This document shows positions 43,159-51,188 of a stretch of 64,000 nt of DNA, one piece after another. The stretch is from Candidatus Flexicrinis affinis (GTDB lineage Bacteria > Chloroflexota > Anaerolineae > Aggregatilineales > Phototrophicaceae): positions 124,001 to 188,000 of the forward strand of contig JADJWE010000010.1 of NCBI GenBank assembly GCA_016716525.1. The letters are read 5' to 3'. Each line of letters starts with the position of its first letter. The stretch's first letter is position 1. The notes below the pieces were generated by a model. The model saw nothing but the letters and a program-made list of their open reading frames with translations. It was not told the origin of the DNA and ran no database searches. The position numbers were made by a program, and so were the translations under genes.

Positions 43159-44245
43159 AGCGCGACCCCTTGCCCACCGCGCTTTCGATCTCAAGCCGTC
43201 CCTTGTGCGCGTCGGCGATCGCCTTCACGAGTGTCAAGCCGATGCCTGAACCCTGCTGCTCGTGGGCAGGGCGGCTGGCCTGATAGAAAGCGTCGGGCAA
43301 CCGGTCGAATTCGGCAGCGGCGACGCCGCGCCCCTCGTCACTCACCGCAAGTTTCACGTCTGGACCACAGCGCTGTGCCAATAAAGTGATGGTCGAACCG
43401 GCGGGCGAAAACTTGACCGCGTTGTCGATCAACTCGCGCAGGGCGATCAACAGCAGTTCGCGGTCACACCGGAAGCCGGCCGCAGTCGATTCGGCTTGAA
43501 CACGGAAACGGTGACCATCGGTGGCCCTTTCGACCGCTGCGACGGCGTCGTGCAGCATGCGTTCCGGATCGTCGATACGCTGCATGCGCTGGGCAGCGAC
43601 CTCATTCTTGACGTCCGGATAGCCGAGGTCCATCAACAGCACGAAATTTCCGATCAAGCGGCGCAGCCGGTGCGCGCCTCCCCCGATATGGCGCAGGGTA
43701 TCGTCGAGGTCGGCGACGACCGATCCGCGCTGACGCACGTCGTTTAGCAGGTTCGAATACGCCACGATCGAGGTCAACGGCGTGCGAAACTCGTGATTCA
43801 ACAGGCGCAGGATCCCTTGCCGCATGTCGTCCACTTCGGCGGACTGGCGGCTTGCTAGCGCCCGCGCCCGCTCGATGCGCGCCTCGATCAGCGGCAGCAG
43901 CTCGTCATAGGAGAACGGCTTGGAAACGTAGTCCTCGGCGCCAAGAGACTTGCCCTGAAGGACGTCACGGCGATCGGTACGCGAGGTGAGGAACAGGAAC
44001 GGGATCGACATCCACTTGGGGTTATCGCGTATCCGGCGCAGCAGTTCGAATCCGTCGACATTCGGCATCATCACGTCGGCGAGGATCAGGTCCGGCGTCA
44101 TGCCTGCGGCAAGCCAGTCGATCGCCTCCTGCCCGTCGCAGGCGGCCTCCACACGATACCCTTCCAGCGCCAACGACTCGGCAAGCGCCGCACGCAGATC
44201 GGGGTCGTCTTCAACCACCAGGAGCAACGCGCGCGCCGGTCCCAT
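43112..44245 (-). CDS. Receiver-histidine kinase hybrid
   Basis: 377 residues. N-terminal receiver domain (phospho-Asp57 in ILADVMMP; Lys109 in VSKPF) joined to a HisKA-HATPase core: phospho-His151 in LLNHEFRTPLTS, N box ELIDNAVKF, G1 DEGRGV, G2 GSGIGLTLV. No membrane segment and no sensor domain, so it is a soluble kinase whose input probably comes by phosphorylation of the receiver. It starts 11 bp after homoserine dehydrogenase, on the same strand. The 3' end overlaps the Fur-family gene by 47 bp. Confidence 0.92.
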   Translation of the reverse strand: MGPARALLLVVEDDPDLRAALAESLALEGYRVEAACDGQEAIDWLAAGMTPDLILADVMMPNVDGFELLRRIRDNPKWMSIPFLFLTSRTDRRDVLQGKSLGAEDYVSKPFSYDELLPLIEARIERARALASRQSAEVDDMRQGILRLLNHEFRTPLTSIVAYSNLLNDVRQRGSVVADLDDTLRHIGGGAHRLRRLIGNFVLLMDLGYPDVKNEVAAQRMQRIDDPERMLHDAVAAVERATDGHRFRVQAESTAAGFRCDRELLLIALRELIDNAVKFSPAGSTITLLAQRCGPDVKLAVSDEGRGVAAAEFDRLPDAFYQASRPAHEQQGSGIGLTLVKAIADAHKGRLEIESAVGKGSRFTLVLPANWPKTPPR

Positions 44246-44256
44246 CGGTCATGCCC

Positions 44257-45273
44257 CTATGTGCGCCGATGCAGCGCGAGCAAATCGGACAATACGGCGA
44301 AGCCGGTCTGAACGCCGCCCGCCCCTGCGCCGACAAGCGTCACATCGCCCAGCACGTCAGTGGAGAACGTCACGGCGTTGTTCGCGCCGGAGACGCCGGC
44401 CAGCGGATGGCTGTGAGGGAGCTTCACCGGCTGAACGCTGCCGCCTGCTTGCGACGCCTCGGCGATCAGCTTGTAGCGCATGCCCTCGGCAGCAGCGGCC
44501 TGCAAGTCCTCCGGCGTCAGGTCGCGGATGCCGCGCACGTCGAGGTCGGCCAGCTTGAACGTGCGCCCGAACAGCGCGCTGGCGAGGATCAACAGCTTGC
44601 CGGCGGCATCCCACCCGTCCACATCGGCGGTCGGGTCGGCCTCGGCATAACCGAGCCGCTGCGCCTCGGCCAGCACGTCGTCATAGGTGCGGCCCTGCTC
44701 CATCAGCGAGAGCATGTAGTTGGTCGTGCCGTTCAGGATGCCGCGCACCTGCGATACCACCGCCCCGGCCAATGCCTCGCGGGCGAGGCGCAGCGCGGGC
44801 GTGCCGCTCATCACGGTGCCTTCGAACAGCACCTGACGTCCGCACTGCTCGGCCCGCGCCATCAGGTTGACGTAATCGAGCGCGACCGGCCCTTTGTTCG
44901 CCAGCACGACGTGCTTGCCGTGATCGAGCGCGGTGTAGCACAAGTCGAGCGCGGGCTGACCGGTGCGCAAGTCGGTCGGGCTGACTTCCACCAGCACGTC
45001 GACATAGGGGGCGGCAGCGACGCCTTCGGCGCTGATGTCGCGGCGCAAATCCGGCGAGTTGGGATAACTGCCAAAGCTGCCTTTTTCGGCTGCTGTCAGC
45101 AGCGCGGCAAGGTCGAGTCCTTCGGGGTGATAGAGGTTCCCGCGCGATCGGGTGATCACGGCGGTGACTTGCGGGGCAAAGCCGTACTGCTGCGCCAGCG
45201 CGGTCTGTTTGTCGATCAACAGCCGCACCAAACCTTGCCCGACGCTTCCAAATCCAATCAGGGCGAGTTTCAA
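44257..45273 (-). CDS. hom: Homoserine dehydrogenase
   Basis: 338 residues. Reduces aspartate semialdehyde to homoserine for threonine and methionine synthesis. NAD(P)-binding GFGSVGQG at 7-14; VLANKGPVALDY with the conserved Lys; GILNGTTNYML and AEADPTADVDGWDAAGKLLI (catalytic Asp/Lys region). The C-terminal ACT regulatory domain is absent, as in the short form. The start is TTG at 45273; the AAGGAG seven bases upstream is the 5' arm of a perfect hairpin whose 3' arm includes the first two bases of the start codon (see that entry). Followed by the histidine kinase after 11 bp. Confidence 0.93.
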   Translation of the reverse strand: MKLALIGFGSVGQGLVRLLIDKQTALAQQYGFAPQVTAVITRSRGNLYHPEGLDLAALLTAAEKGSFGSYPNSPDLRRDISAEGVAAAPYVDVLVEVSPTDLRTGQPALDLCYTALDHGKHVVLANKGPVALDYVNLMARAEQCGRQVLFEGTVMSGTPALRLAREALAGAVVSQVRGILNGTTNYMLSLMEQGRTYDDVLAEAQRLGYAEADPTADVDGWDAAGKLLILASALFGRTFKLADLDVRGIRDLTPEDLQAAAAEGMRYKLIAEASQAGGSVQPVKLPHSHPLAGVSGANNAVTFSTDVLGDVTLVGAGAGGVQTGFAVLSDLLALHRRT

Positions 45274-45286
45274 GGAGACACTCCTT
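45272..45286 (-). promoter_or_regulatory. hom: Shine-Dalgarno hairpin at the hom start
   Basis: Minus strand AAGGAG TGT CTCCTT; the final TT are the first two bases of the TTG start. The ribosome-binding site is fully paired in this 6 bp, 3 nt-loop hairpin. Confidence 0.6.
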
Positions 45287-45500
45287 TGCCGGCAGGTGAG
45301 GCACGATGCGGCGGATGACCACCGAGTTGAATCTCTCGGCTGTCCGCGATAAAGTCAATCGCCAATCTGGCCCAGCCTTACGCCGCCGGGTTGGACGGGT
45401 AGACACCACGCCCTAATAATACCGCGCCGCTGCGCTTGTTGCGCCGTGGTCGTGCGCAGACCGAATAGATCGCCCCCTTATTTGACCGGATTCTTGGCCC

Positions 45501-46457
45501 ATGGAAGACAGCAACCTCCAGCAGCACAGCACCGCCCTGCTGACCGCGTGGGAAGACGGGACGTTGAGCTACCATGATGCCGTCGCCCAGCTTAACACGC
45601 TCAGGGCCGAAGCCCAGACCCGCGCGCGCCCCGAAGACGAAGCCTTTCTCGAGTCACGCCTCGGTGTGATCGAAGGCTATCGCGGCAACTATGTGGGCAG
45701 CATCGCCCACTTCGAACGCGCCCGCGATCTGTACCTGCGCGCCAATAACCGGCGGCAAGTCGTGACGTGCACGCTCAACATCGGCGAGACGTACCGCCTC
45801 AAAGGCAACTTCGCCCGCGCGCGCCAGTATTTCCGCACCGGCCTCGACGCCGCCGTCGAACTCGGTGACCGCGAGCTGCAGGTGCTGGCACGCGCTAACG
45901 AAAGCCAGATGATGATCAGTCAGGGCAACGCGGCGCAGGCGGAGGCCAGCTTGCGCGAGTGCTACGCGCTGTGCGAAGAGCCGTTCCCCGTACTGGCCGG
46001 CGCATCGCCGGAAGTCGTCGCGCGCAACCAGCTCGATCAACGCGCCGACATCGCCCATGCGCTGTCTACGCTGTACCTCGACTCCGGCGACATCGAGCAG
46101 GCGTGGCACTTCGCGCAGGAGGGGTTGAAGCTGGCGACCCTGCTGCAAACCGACCTGCGGATCGGCTTTGCGTATCGCGCCCTCGGCGAGGTCGTGACCG
46201 TGCTCGAACACCCGCCCGAGCCGCCGCTGTCGCCCGACCCCGACCATTACTTCAGCGAGTCGATCGCGCGCTTCAAGGCCGTCAACGCCGAGGGAGAAAC
46301 GGCGCGCACGCTGTTTGCACAGGGGCGCAGCCTGCGCCGGCGCGGCCGGCAGACTCAAGCCACACGCAAGCTGCATCAGGCGATGATCATGTTCAGCCGG
46401 CTTGGCATGGTCGACGACGCCGCCAAAGCCGCCGAGGAACAGCTCAAGCTGCTGTAG
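45501..46457 (+). CDS. TPR-repeat protein
   Basis: 318 residues, all-helical. Tetratricopeptide-like units: EAFLESRLGVIEGYRGNYVG, VVTCTLNIGETYRLKGNFAR, ANESQMMISQGNAAQAEASL, IAHALSTLYLDSGDIEQAWH and TLFAQGRSLRRRGRQTQATR. No signal peptide or enzymatic domain. Presumably a cytoplasmic protein-interaction scaffold; the partner is unknown. The adjacent secreted-protein gene follows after about 100 bp on the same strand. Confidence 0.75.
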   Translation: MEDSNLQQHSTALLTAWEDGTLSYHDAVAQLNTLRAEAQTRARPEDEAFLESRLGVIEGYRGNYVGSIAHFERARDLYLRANNRRQVVTCTLNIGETYRLKGNFARARQYFRTGLDAAVELGDRELQVLARANESQMMISQGNAAQAEASLRECYALCEEPFPVLAGASPEVVARNQLDQRADIAHALSTLYLDSGDIEQAWHFAQEGLKLATLLQTDLRIGFAYRALGEVVTVLEHPPEPPLSPDPDHYFSESIARFKAVNAEGETARTLFAQGRSLRRRGRQTQATRKLHQAMIMFSRLGMVDDAAKAAEEQLKLL

Positions 46458-46563
46458 GGCGCGCGGTTGGCGTGCGCAGGGCGGACGGGGCACGCGCGTA
46501 CGGTACCTGGGCCGGAACCGGGCTACGATGATCATGTCGATCGCTACAGACAAAGGCTCAACT

Positions 46564-47673
46564 ATGCTGCTGCGTGTCGTGCCCGTTTTGTTGATGCTGC
46601 TCATCGGGGGCGTGTCCTCCGCCCAGTCGACCGATCCGCTCGACCCGCTGCCGGTGCCGGGTTCGGTGTTCGTCCGCATCCCATCGAGTGACGGGGCATC
46701 AGAGTATTTCTCGGTCATCGACTACGCCGACGAAGGCCGCGTCGACCGGATCTACCGCCTCGACACCGCCAGCGGTGAACTCGCGCTGTTGGTCGACTGG
46801 AGCCGCGGCTATGACGATCCGGCCCGCTTCGGCGGAATCCTCGAAGGCGACATCGCCATCACGCCGGACGAGTCGACGCTGCTGTTCGACGCCTACAGCG
46901 ACGAGACCGGCGCGACGATCTGGTCGCTCGACCTCACGACGCCGGACGTGGAACCCGTGATGCTGCTCGACCGACTGCCGTTCTACGCCGACGCCGGCAA
47001 CTTCGCGCTGCCGCGCTTCACCGAGGTCACCGCCGAGGATTTCACGATCGAGACGTTTGGCTACCGGAGCGGTGACGAACGCCGCACGTACACCCTCGAC
47101 GGCACGTTGATCGAGGCGGTCGAACTGCCGTCGTACGGCCGCCCGCTGTACGTCATCCGCGACGGCCGGCTGTACGGAGATTCTGGTGACGGGCCGGTCG
47201 AGGTGGTCGCGCCGCCGATGTCGGAAATCCCGGTGATCGCGTACAGCGAGGTGTTCACCCTGCCCGCCGGTTATACGGTCGTCGTCGGCACGGCCGAGGA
47301 CGGCACGCAGAATTTCGTGCTGGCGGCCCCGGTCTTCGACGGCCAGCGCTTCTTCCCCGAGCCGGCGCTCTTCCGCCAGTCGGTGCTGGGCGATGTCTAC
47401 GCCGGGGATTACGCCGTCTTCGTTGTGGCGGTGATCGGCGAGAACGCCGGCCCCAGCGCGGCGGCGCTCGATCCGGCATACATCGGCAAGGCCGCCGCCT
47501 ATCGCTTCGACGGCACGCTGACCCTCACGCCGCTGACACCGCCGTTCGACGTGTTGCTCGCGGACGACGGCACGCCGATTCTTCCGGTCATCACGGCTGT
47601 GGACGAAAGCGAAGACGTGCGCCGGCCCAGCATCACGCTGCGCTTTGACGGTGCCGCAATCCCGAGCCGGTGA
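46564..47673 (+). CDS. Secreted beta-rich protein of unknown function
   Basis: 369 residues. Signal peptide from the ATG at 46564 (LLRVVPVLLMLLIGGVSSAQ). Repeating strands with blade-like pattern (RVDRIYRLDTASGELALLVD, DESTLLFDAYSDETGATIWS, TYTLDGTLIEAVELPSYG, GTPILPVITAV), suggesting a TolB-like propeller. An ATG 12 codons upstream is possible but would bury the signal peptide. No catalytic motif recognised. Confidence 0.6.
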   Translation: MLLRVVPVLLMLLIGGVSSAQSTDPLDPLPVPGSVFVRIPSSDGASEYFSVIDYADEGRVDRIYRLDTASGELALLVDWSRGYDDPARFGGILEGDIAITPDESTLLFDAYSDETGATIWSLDLTTPDVEPVMLLDRLPFYADAGNFALPRFTEVTAEDFTIETFGYRSGDERRTYTLDGTLIEAVELPSYGRPLYVIRDGRLYGDSGDGPVEVVAPPMSEIPVIAYSEVFTLPAGYTVVVGTAEDGTQNFVLAAPVFDGQRFFPEPALFRQSVLGDVYAGDYAVFVVAVIGENAGPSAAALDPAYIGKAAAYRFDGTLTLTPLTPPFDVLLADDGTPILPVITAVDESEDVRRPSITLRFDGAAIPSR

Positions 47674-47697
47674 AACGACAATCCGCGAGAATCGAAA

Positions 47698-47722
47698 GGG
47701 CGGAGCCAACTCGGCTCCACCC
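47698..47722 (+). terminator. Possible bidirectional terminator
   Basis: GGGcGGAGCC aactc GGCTCCaCCC with TGTTGTGTTTC after it; lies between the convergent secreted-protein and DUF3160 genes. Confidence 0.5.
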
Positions 47723-47748
47723 TGTTGTGTTTCGGCGTCCGTGGAGTG

Positions 47749-49917
47749 CTACGGCGCGAGATATGTGCTCGACCAGCTTGGCCGCGGGGGCAGATCGCCG
47801 GCCTCGACCCGCGCGCGCCAGTCGTCGTCGGTCAGCCGCGATTGGATGCCGCCGGTGAACTGGTACGTGCTGAAGACGAACCCGCGCGTGAGCTGTAAGC
47901 CGTATGGGCTGTTGGTCACCACCCACAGCGTATCGACGTTGCCGGTGGCGGTGTAGAGGACCTCTCCGCGGTTCGGGTCGCTCGCGATATCCGCGATGAT
48001 GCCGTCACCGCGCGGTTTAGCGTCGGCAGCGCCGAGACTGGCGGGTATTAACCAGTCCGGCATATCCCGATCGCTTTCAATATCGACGGCGCCATCGGCA
48101 GTATCCCAATCAAACGGGTCTGTTTCGGCGTCTGGCCAAGCGGGATCCAAGAATTCCTGAACGTCCTCGAGAAACTGCGTGAAATCGCCAAAAAGGCCAT
48201 CCTTCGCTTCGAGGATCGGCTCGCCGCGAAGCTCACGCGCGGCCTCGTCGGCAAGTTTCGAAGCTAGTTTGACGAGATCGGCGCAGAGACCGGTCAATTC
48301 ACCTGAACCATCGGCTGATCCCAAAGACGAGCGTAGTGTTGCTGCCAGAATCGCGATACGGGCGAACACCAACGGATTGGGCTCCACGACATGGTGGGGC
48401 GTCAGGTAGGGTCTCGGCGGAGAATCGGCCTCGCACAACCAAGCAGGATATTCTTGCTTAGCATAAAGCACCGTGGCGTGCTTGATCTGGGTGTAGCTGC
48501 CGGCGAACGTGTTGAGGTCCTTGTACTTCCACGCGTCGGCCCGCATCATCGGCGGATATTGTGCGTCGGTTCTCACCAGCAGCGGCTGAAGCGCCGACAG
48601 CCACCCGCCGTACAGCGTCTCCTGCCACGCCTCGGCCGTGATCGTGTTGACCTGTTCGCGCAGTTCACTGAGGTTTTCGGTGTAGTGCACGAAGTCGGTC
48701 GCGCCGGCCGCGTCGGTAACGGCGAACGCCAGATCGCTGCCCAGCACCGCCGCCACGTCCTCGACCATCGGCAAGGTGCGTGGACGTTCCCATGTGCCGA
48801 CATTCGAATAGACCAGGTTTTGCATGGCGTAGGCATCGAACGTAAAGCGCTGACCAAAGATGCACAACCCGTGTCTGGGGCCGTTGCCCGGCAGCTCACG
48901 CGCTCTACTGTTGATCTTCGGCCCCGGCAGCGCCAGCAGACCTGCGACCACCTGATCGGTGAGCGCTCCGTCCGCGAGCGCGGCGAGCGGGAGGTCTTCG
49001 CCGTACACTTCCCGCATGATCGGCAGTACGATCCGCGGACCGAGGTCGTCGCTGGGGCCGATGAAGGAAGCCAGCAGGTCGTCCACACGGGTCCACCGCT
49101 CGTACGCGCCGGACTGTGCGAGGGCGCGCATGGCCAACAACCCGGTCTGCGTGTCGATGCGATCCGCGGTACGGAAGGTGATCCGGCCCAGCCACATCAT
49201 CGTGCGGAAGTAGCGGCTCAACGCGGTCGAGTCAGCGTAGTAGCTGCGCGGTCGGTACTGGCTGAAATCCTCGACGTAGTCGGTGAGGATTTGCACATCG
49301 GCCGTCCCTTGCGCGGCCGAGATCATCGCGTAGATCGCTTCGGCCGCGGCATGGATCGGATTTGGCAGCGTATCCAAGTCGTCAGTCATGGCCAGCGCCG
49401 CTACTGCATAGTAGACGGCGGCACGCCGTGCGGGCTCTTCCAGCGGGGTACCCGCTGCCATCGTCCATTGAGCGACAGCGGCGGTCACGACGTCAATCAA
49501 GATGAGGGAGAGCGAACTGCCGATACGCCCTTGTTCGACGTCCTTCTGCGCAGCGGCGAAGAGTTGACCCAATGTGTTGAGCACGGCATCGGTCGTCATG
49601 AACGACCCTTTGCCATCGTGTCCATCGGTCCAGCCGCTGCTGTTATACGCAGAGCTGAACCGCGAATGATGACCGGGGACAACCACGAACCCATTGCGTG
49701 CCAACATTTGGCGCTGCTCGGTGGTCAGGCGCGCATCGCCGATGAAGCCCACTTCGTCGAGGTCTATCGGCAGTTCCGGGAAGCCGCCACGGTAAACATC
49801 CGGCAGCTCCACTTCAGGAAGATACGGATAGATAGACGAATCTGGCTCGCCGTCTCGAGCGACGAGCCGCTCATCTGGCATCACCTTGGGGATAGGCAAC
49901 TCAGGTCCGGAGCTCAT
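47749..49917 (-). CDS. DUF3160 protein without signal peptide
   Basis: 722 residues; paralogue of the protein at 51189-54011. Long shared stretches include the start of the domain (VYRGGFPELPIDLDEVGFIG), NGFVVVPG, TTDAVLNTL, MMWLGRITFRT, TITAEAWQETLYGGWLSALQ, SGSYTQIKHATVLYAKQEYP-like, and the ending RLTDDDWRARVEAGDLPPRP. DUF3160 is an all-helical family of unknown function. Unlike its paralogue it has no signal peptide or SH3 domain and carries an acidic insertion (about residues 570-640). The start at 49917 has GAGGG upstream. Whether it is cytoplasmic or has lost its export signal cannot be told. Confidence 0.8.
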   Translation of the reverse strand: MSSGPELPIPKVMPDERLVARDGEPDSSIYPYLPEVELPDVYRGGFPELPIDLDEVGFIGDARLTTEQRQMLARNGFVVVPGHHSRFSSAYNSSGWTDGHDGKGSFMTTDAVLNTLGQLFAAAQKDVEQGRIGSSLSLILIDVVTAAVAQWTMAAGTPLEEPARRAAVYYAVAALAMTDDLDTLPNPIHAAAEAIYAMISAAQGTADVQILTDYVEDFSQYRPRSYYADSTALSRYFRTMMWLGRITFRTADRIDTQTGLLAMRALAQSGAYERWTRVDDLLASFIGPSDDLGPRIVLPIMREVYGEDLPLAALADGALTDQVVAGLLALPGPKINSRARELPGNGPRHGLCIFGQRFTFDAYAMQNLVYSNVGTWERPRTLPMVEDVAAVLGSDLAFAVTDAAGATDFVHYTENLSELREQVNTITAEAWQETLYGGWLSALQPLLVRTDAQYPPMMRADAWKYKDLNTFAGSYTQIKHATVLYAKQEYPAWLCEADSPPRPYLTPHHVVEPNPLVFARIAILAATLRSSLGSADGSGELTGLCADLVKLASKLADEAARELRGEPILEAKDGLFGDFTQFLEDVQEFLDPAWPDAETDPFDWDTADGAVDIESDRDMPDWLIPASLGAADAKPRGDGIIADIASDPNRGEVLYTATGNVDTLWVVTNSPYGLQLTRGFVFSTYQFTGGIQSRLTDDDWRARVEAGDLPPRPSWSSTYLAP

Positions 49918-50160
49918 CGTCGTCCCTCTGGCATCATGGGTCGAAGGAGTCCGCTCGGTGGCTCTGGAGTCGGATTGCAGATAGGATAGCGATAGAGTCA
50001 CGGATTACAAAAGAACCCAACAATAGCGACTTCCAGATGCAGCAAGGCGGAGCCGCGTTGGCCCCGCCCATCCTCCTTATGCACGAGCCGCGCACCTAGA
50101 ACGCCAACCGGGTGTATGCTGATCCCATGCACCGATTCGTACGGAACGTTTGACTGTGTT

Positions 50161-50179
50161 CGGGCAAGCCGCTTGCCCG
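50161..50179. promoter_or_regulatory. Inverted repeat before the methyltransferase
   Basis: CGGGCAAGC c GCTTGCCCG, 9 bp arms, directly ahead of the Shine-Dalgarno ACGGAGG. Could be an operator or leader hairpin. Confidence 0.4.
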
Positions 50180-50196
50180 CACGGAGGCGATCCACC

Positions 50197-51006
50197 ATGA
50201 CGCCACAATCAAGCTCCGCATTCAGCAATGCCAGCGCGTACGATGGCTATGTCGGGCGCTGGAGCCGCCTCGTCGGCCAGTCGTTCATCGCGTGGCTGAA
50301 CCCACCGCCGGGTCGCACGTGGCTCGATATGGGCGCGGGAACGGGCATCCTGACCGAAATCGTCATCGAGCACGCGGCGCCGCAGAAGATCGTCGGGGTG
50401 GATCTCTCGCCGGAGTACATCGAGGTCGCACGCCAGCGCGTCCGCGACGCACGCGCCGAATTCGTGGTGGCCGACGCGCAGAGTCCGATCGCGGATGCCG
50501 GCTCTTACGACATCGCCATCTCCGGCCTCGTGTTGAACTTCGTGCCTGATCCGCAGCAGGCGGTGAACCGCATGGCCGAAGCCGTACGGCCCGGCGGACA
50601 GGTCGCGGCCTACGTGTGGGACTACGGCGGGCGTATGGAGATGATGCGCCATTTCTGGGACGCCGCTACCGTGGTCGATCCATCCGCCGCCGAGCAGGAT
50701 TCCGGCCCACGGTTCGCGATCGCACGGCCAGAAAACCTGCGCGCGGCCTTCGAGGCGGCCCGGCTGCGCGCGGTCGAGACCACGCCAATTGACGCCCCCA
50801 CCCACTTCGCCAGCTTTGACGATTACTGGCTCCCGTTCCTCGGGGCGCAAGGTTCGGTGTCGAAGTACTTGCGCAGTCTGGACGAGGCCGGGCGCGAAGC
50901 GATCCGCGAACAGCTCACCCGGCAGCTTCCGATCGCCTCGGATGGCACGATCGACCTGATCGCCCGGGCGTGGGCGGTCAAGGGGGCCAAGCCGCAGACC
51001 GGTTGA
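50197..51006 (+). CDS. Class I SAM-dependent methyltransferase
   Basis: 269 residues, Methyltransf_11 type. Motif I WLDMGAGTGILTEIV; acidic residue ending strand 2 in VGVDLSPEY; DAQSPIADAGSYDIAISGLV (motif IV); and the post-core FVPDPQQAVNRMAEAVRPGG. The N-terminal YDGYVGRWSRLVGQSFIAWL is common in small-molecule methyltransferases of this group. The substrate is unknown. Placed between two DUF3160 genes on the other strand. Confidence 0.88.
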   Translation: MTPQSSSAFSNASAYDGYVGRWSRLVGQSFIAWLNPPPGRTWLDMGAGTGILTEIVIEHAAPQKIVGVDLSPEYIEVARQRVRDARAEFVVADAQSPIADAGSYDIAISGLVLNFVPDPQQAVNRMAEAVRPGGQVAAYVWDYGGRMEMMRHFWDAATVVDPSAAEQDSGPRFAIARPENLRAAFEAARLRAVETTPIDAPTHFASFDDYWLPFLGAQGSVSKYLRSLDEAGREAIREQLTRQLPIASDGTIDLIARAWAVKGAKPQTG

Positions 51007-51052
51007 CCTGCGCTTACGTTCAGATCAGCGCGCAGAAAGCCAGCAGCCTGTT

Positions 51053-51173
51053 CCAAAGGGCTGCCGCCCTCTGGACTCCCTTCTCTGTGAAACGATGCCG
51101 CATGCGGCATCGTTTCACGAGTAAGGAGGTGCAGGAGAGCAATCTCCTGCTGGGGTTTGGGGCAACGCCCCAA
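51053..51173. repeat. Multi-hairpin element, copy E
   Basis: Inverted module order relative to copies A and F: CCAAAGGGC tgcc GCCCTCTGG (51053-51074) then ACTCCC; core perfect 32 bp palindrome with arms GTGAAACGATGCCGCA / TGCGGCATCGTTTCAC (51087-51118); GCAGGAGA gcaa TCTCCTGC (51131-51150); TTGGGGC aac GCCCCAA (51157-51173). Confidence 0.85.
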
Positions 51174-51188
51174 TAATCAGCCTGGCAA

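Noticed and set aside
45274..45500. Riboswitch or T-box upstream of hom
   Set aside because: Looked for conserved T-box or SAM-riboswitch cores; only small hairpins (CCGAG ... CTCGG and the Shine-Dalgarno hairpin) are present.
48391..49989. 532-codon open frame antisense to the second DUF3160 gene
   Set aside because: Low-complexity Arg/Val sequence, no start signals, mirror of a supported gene.
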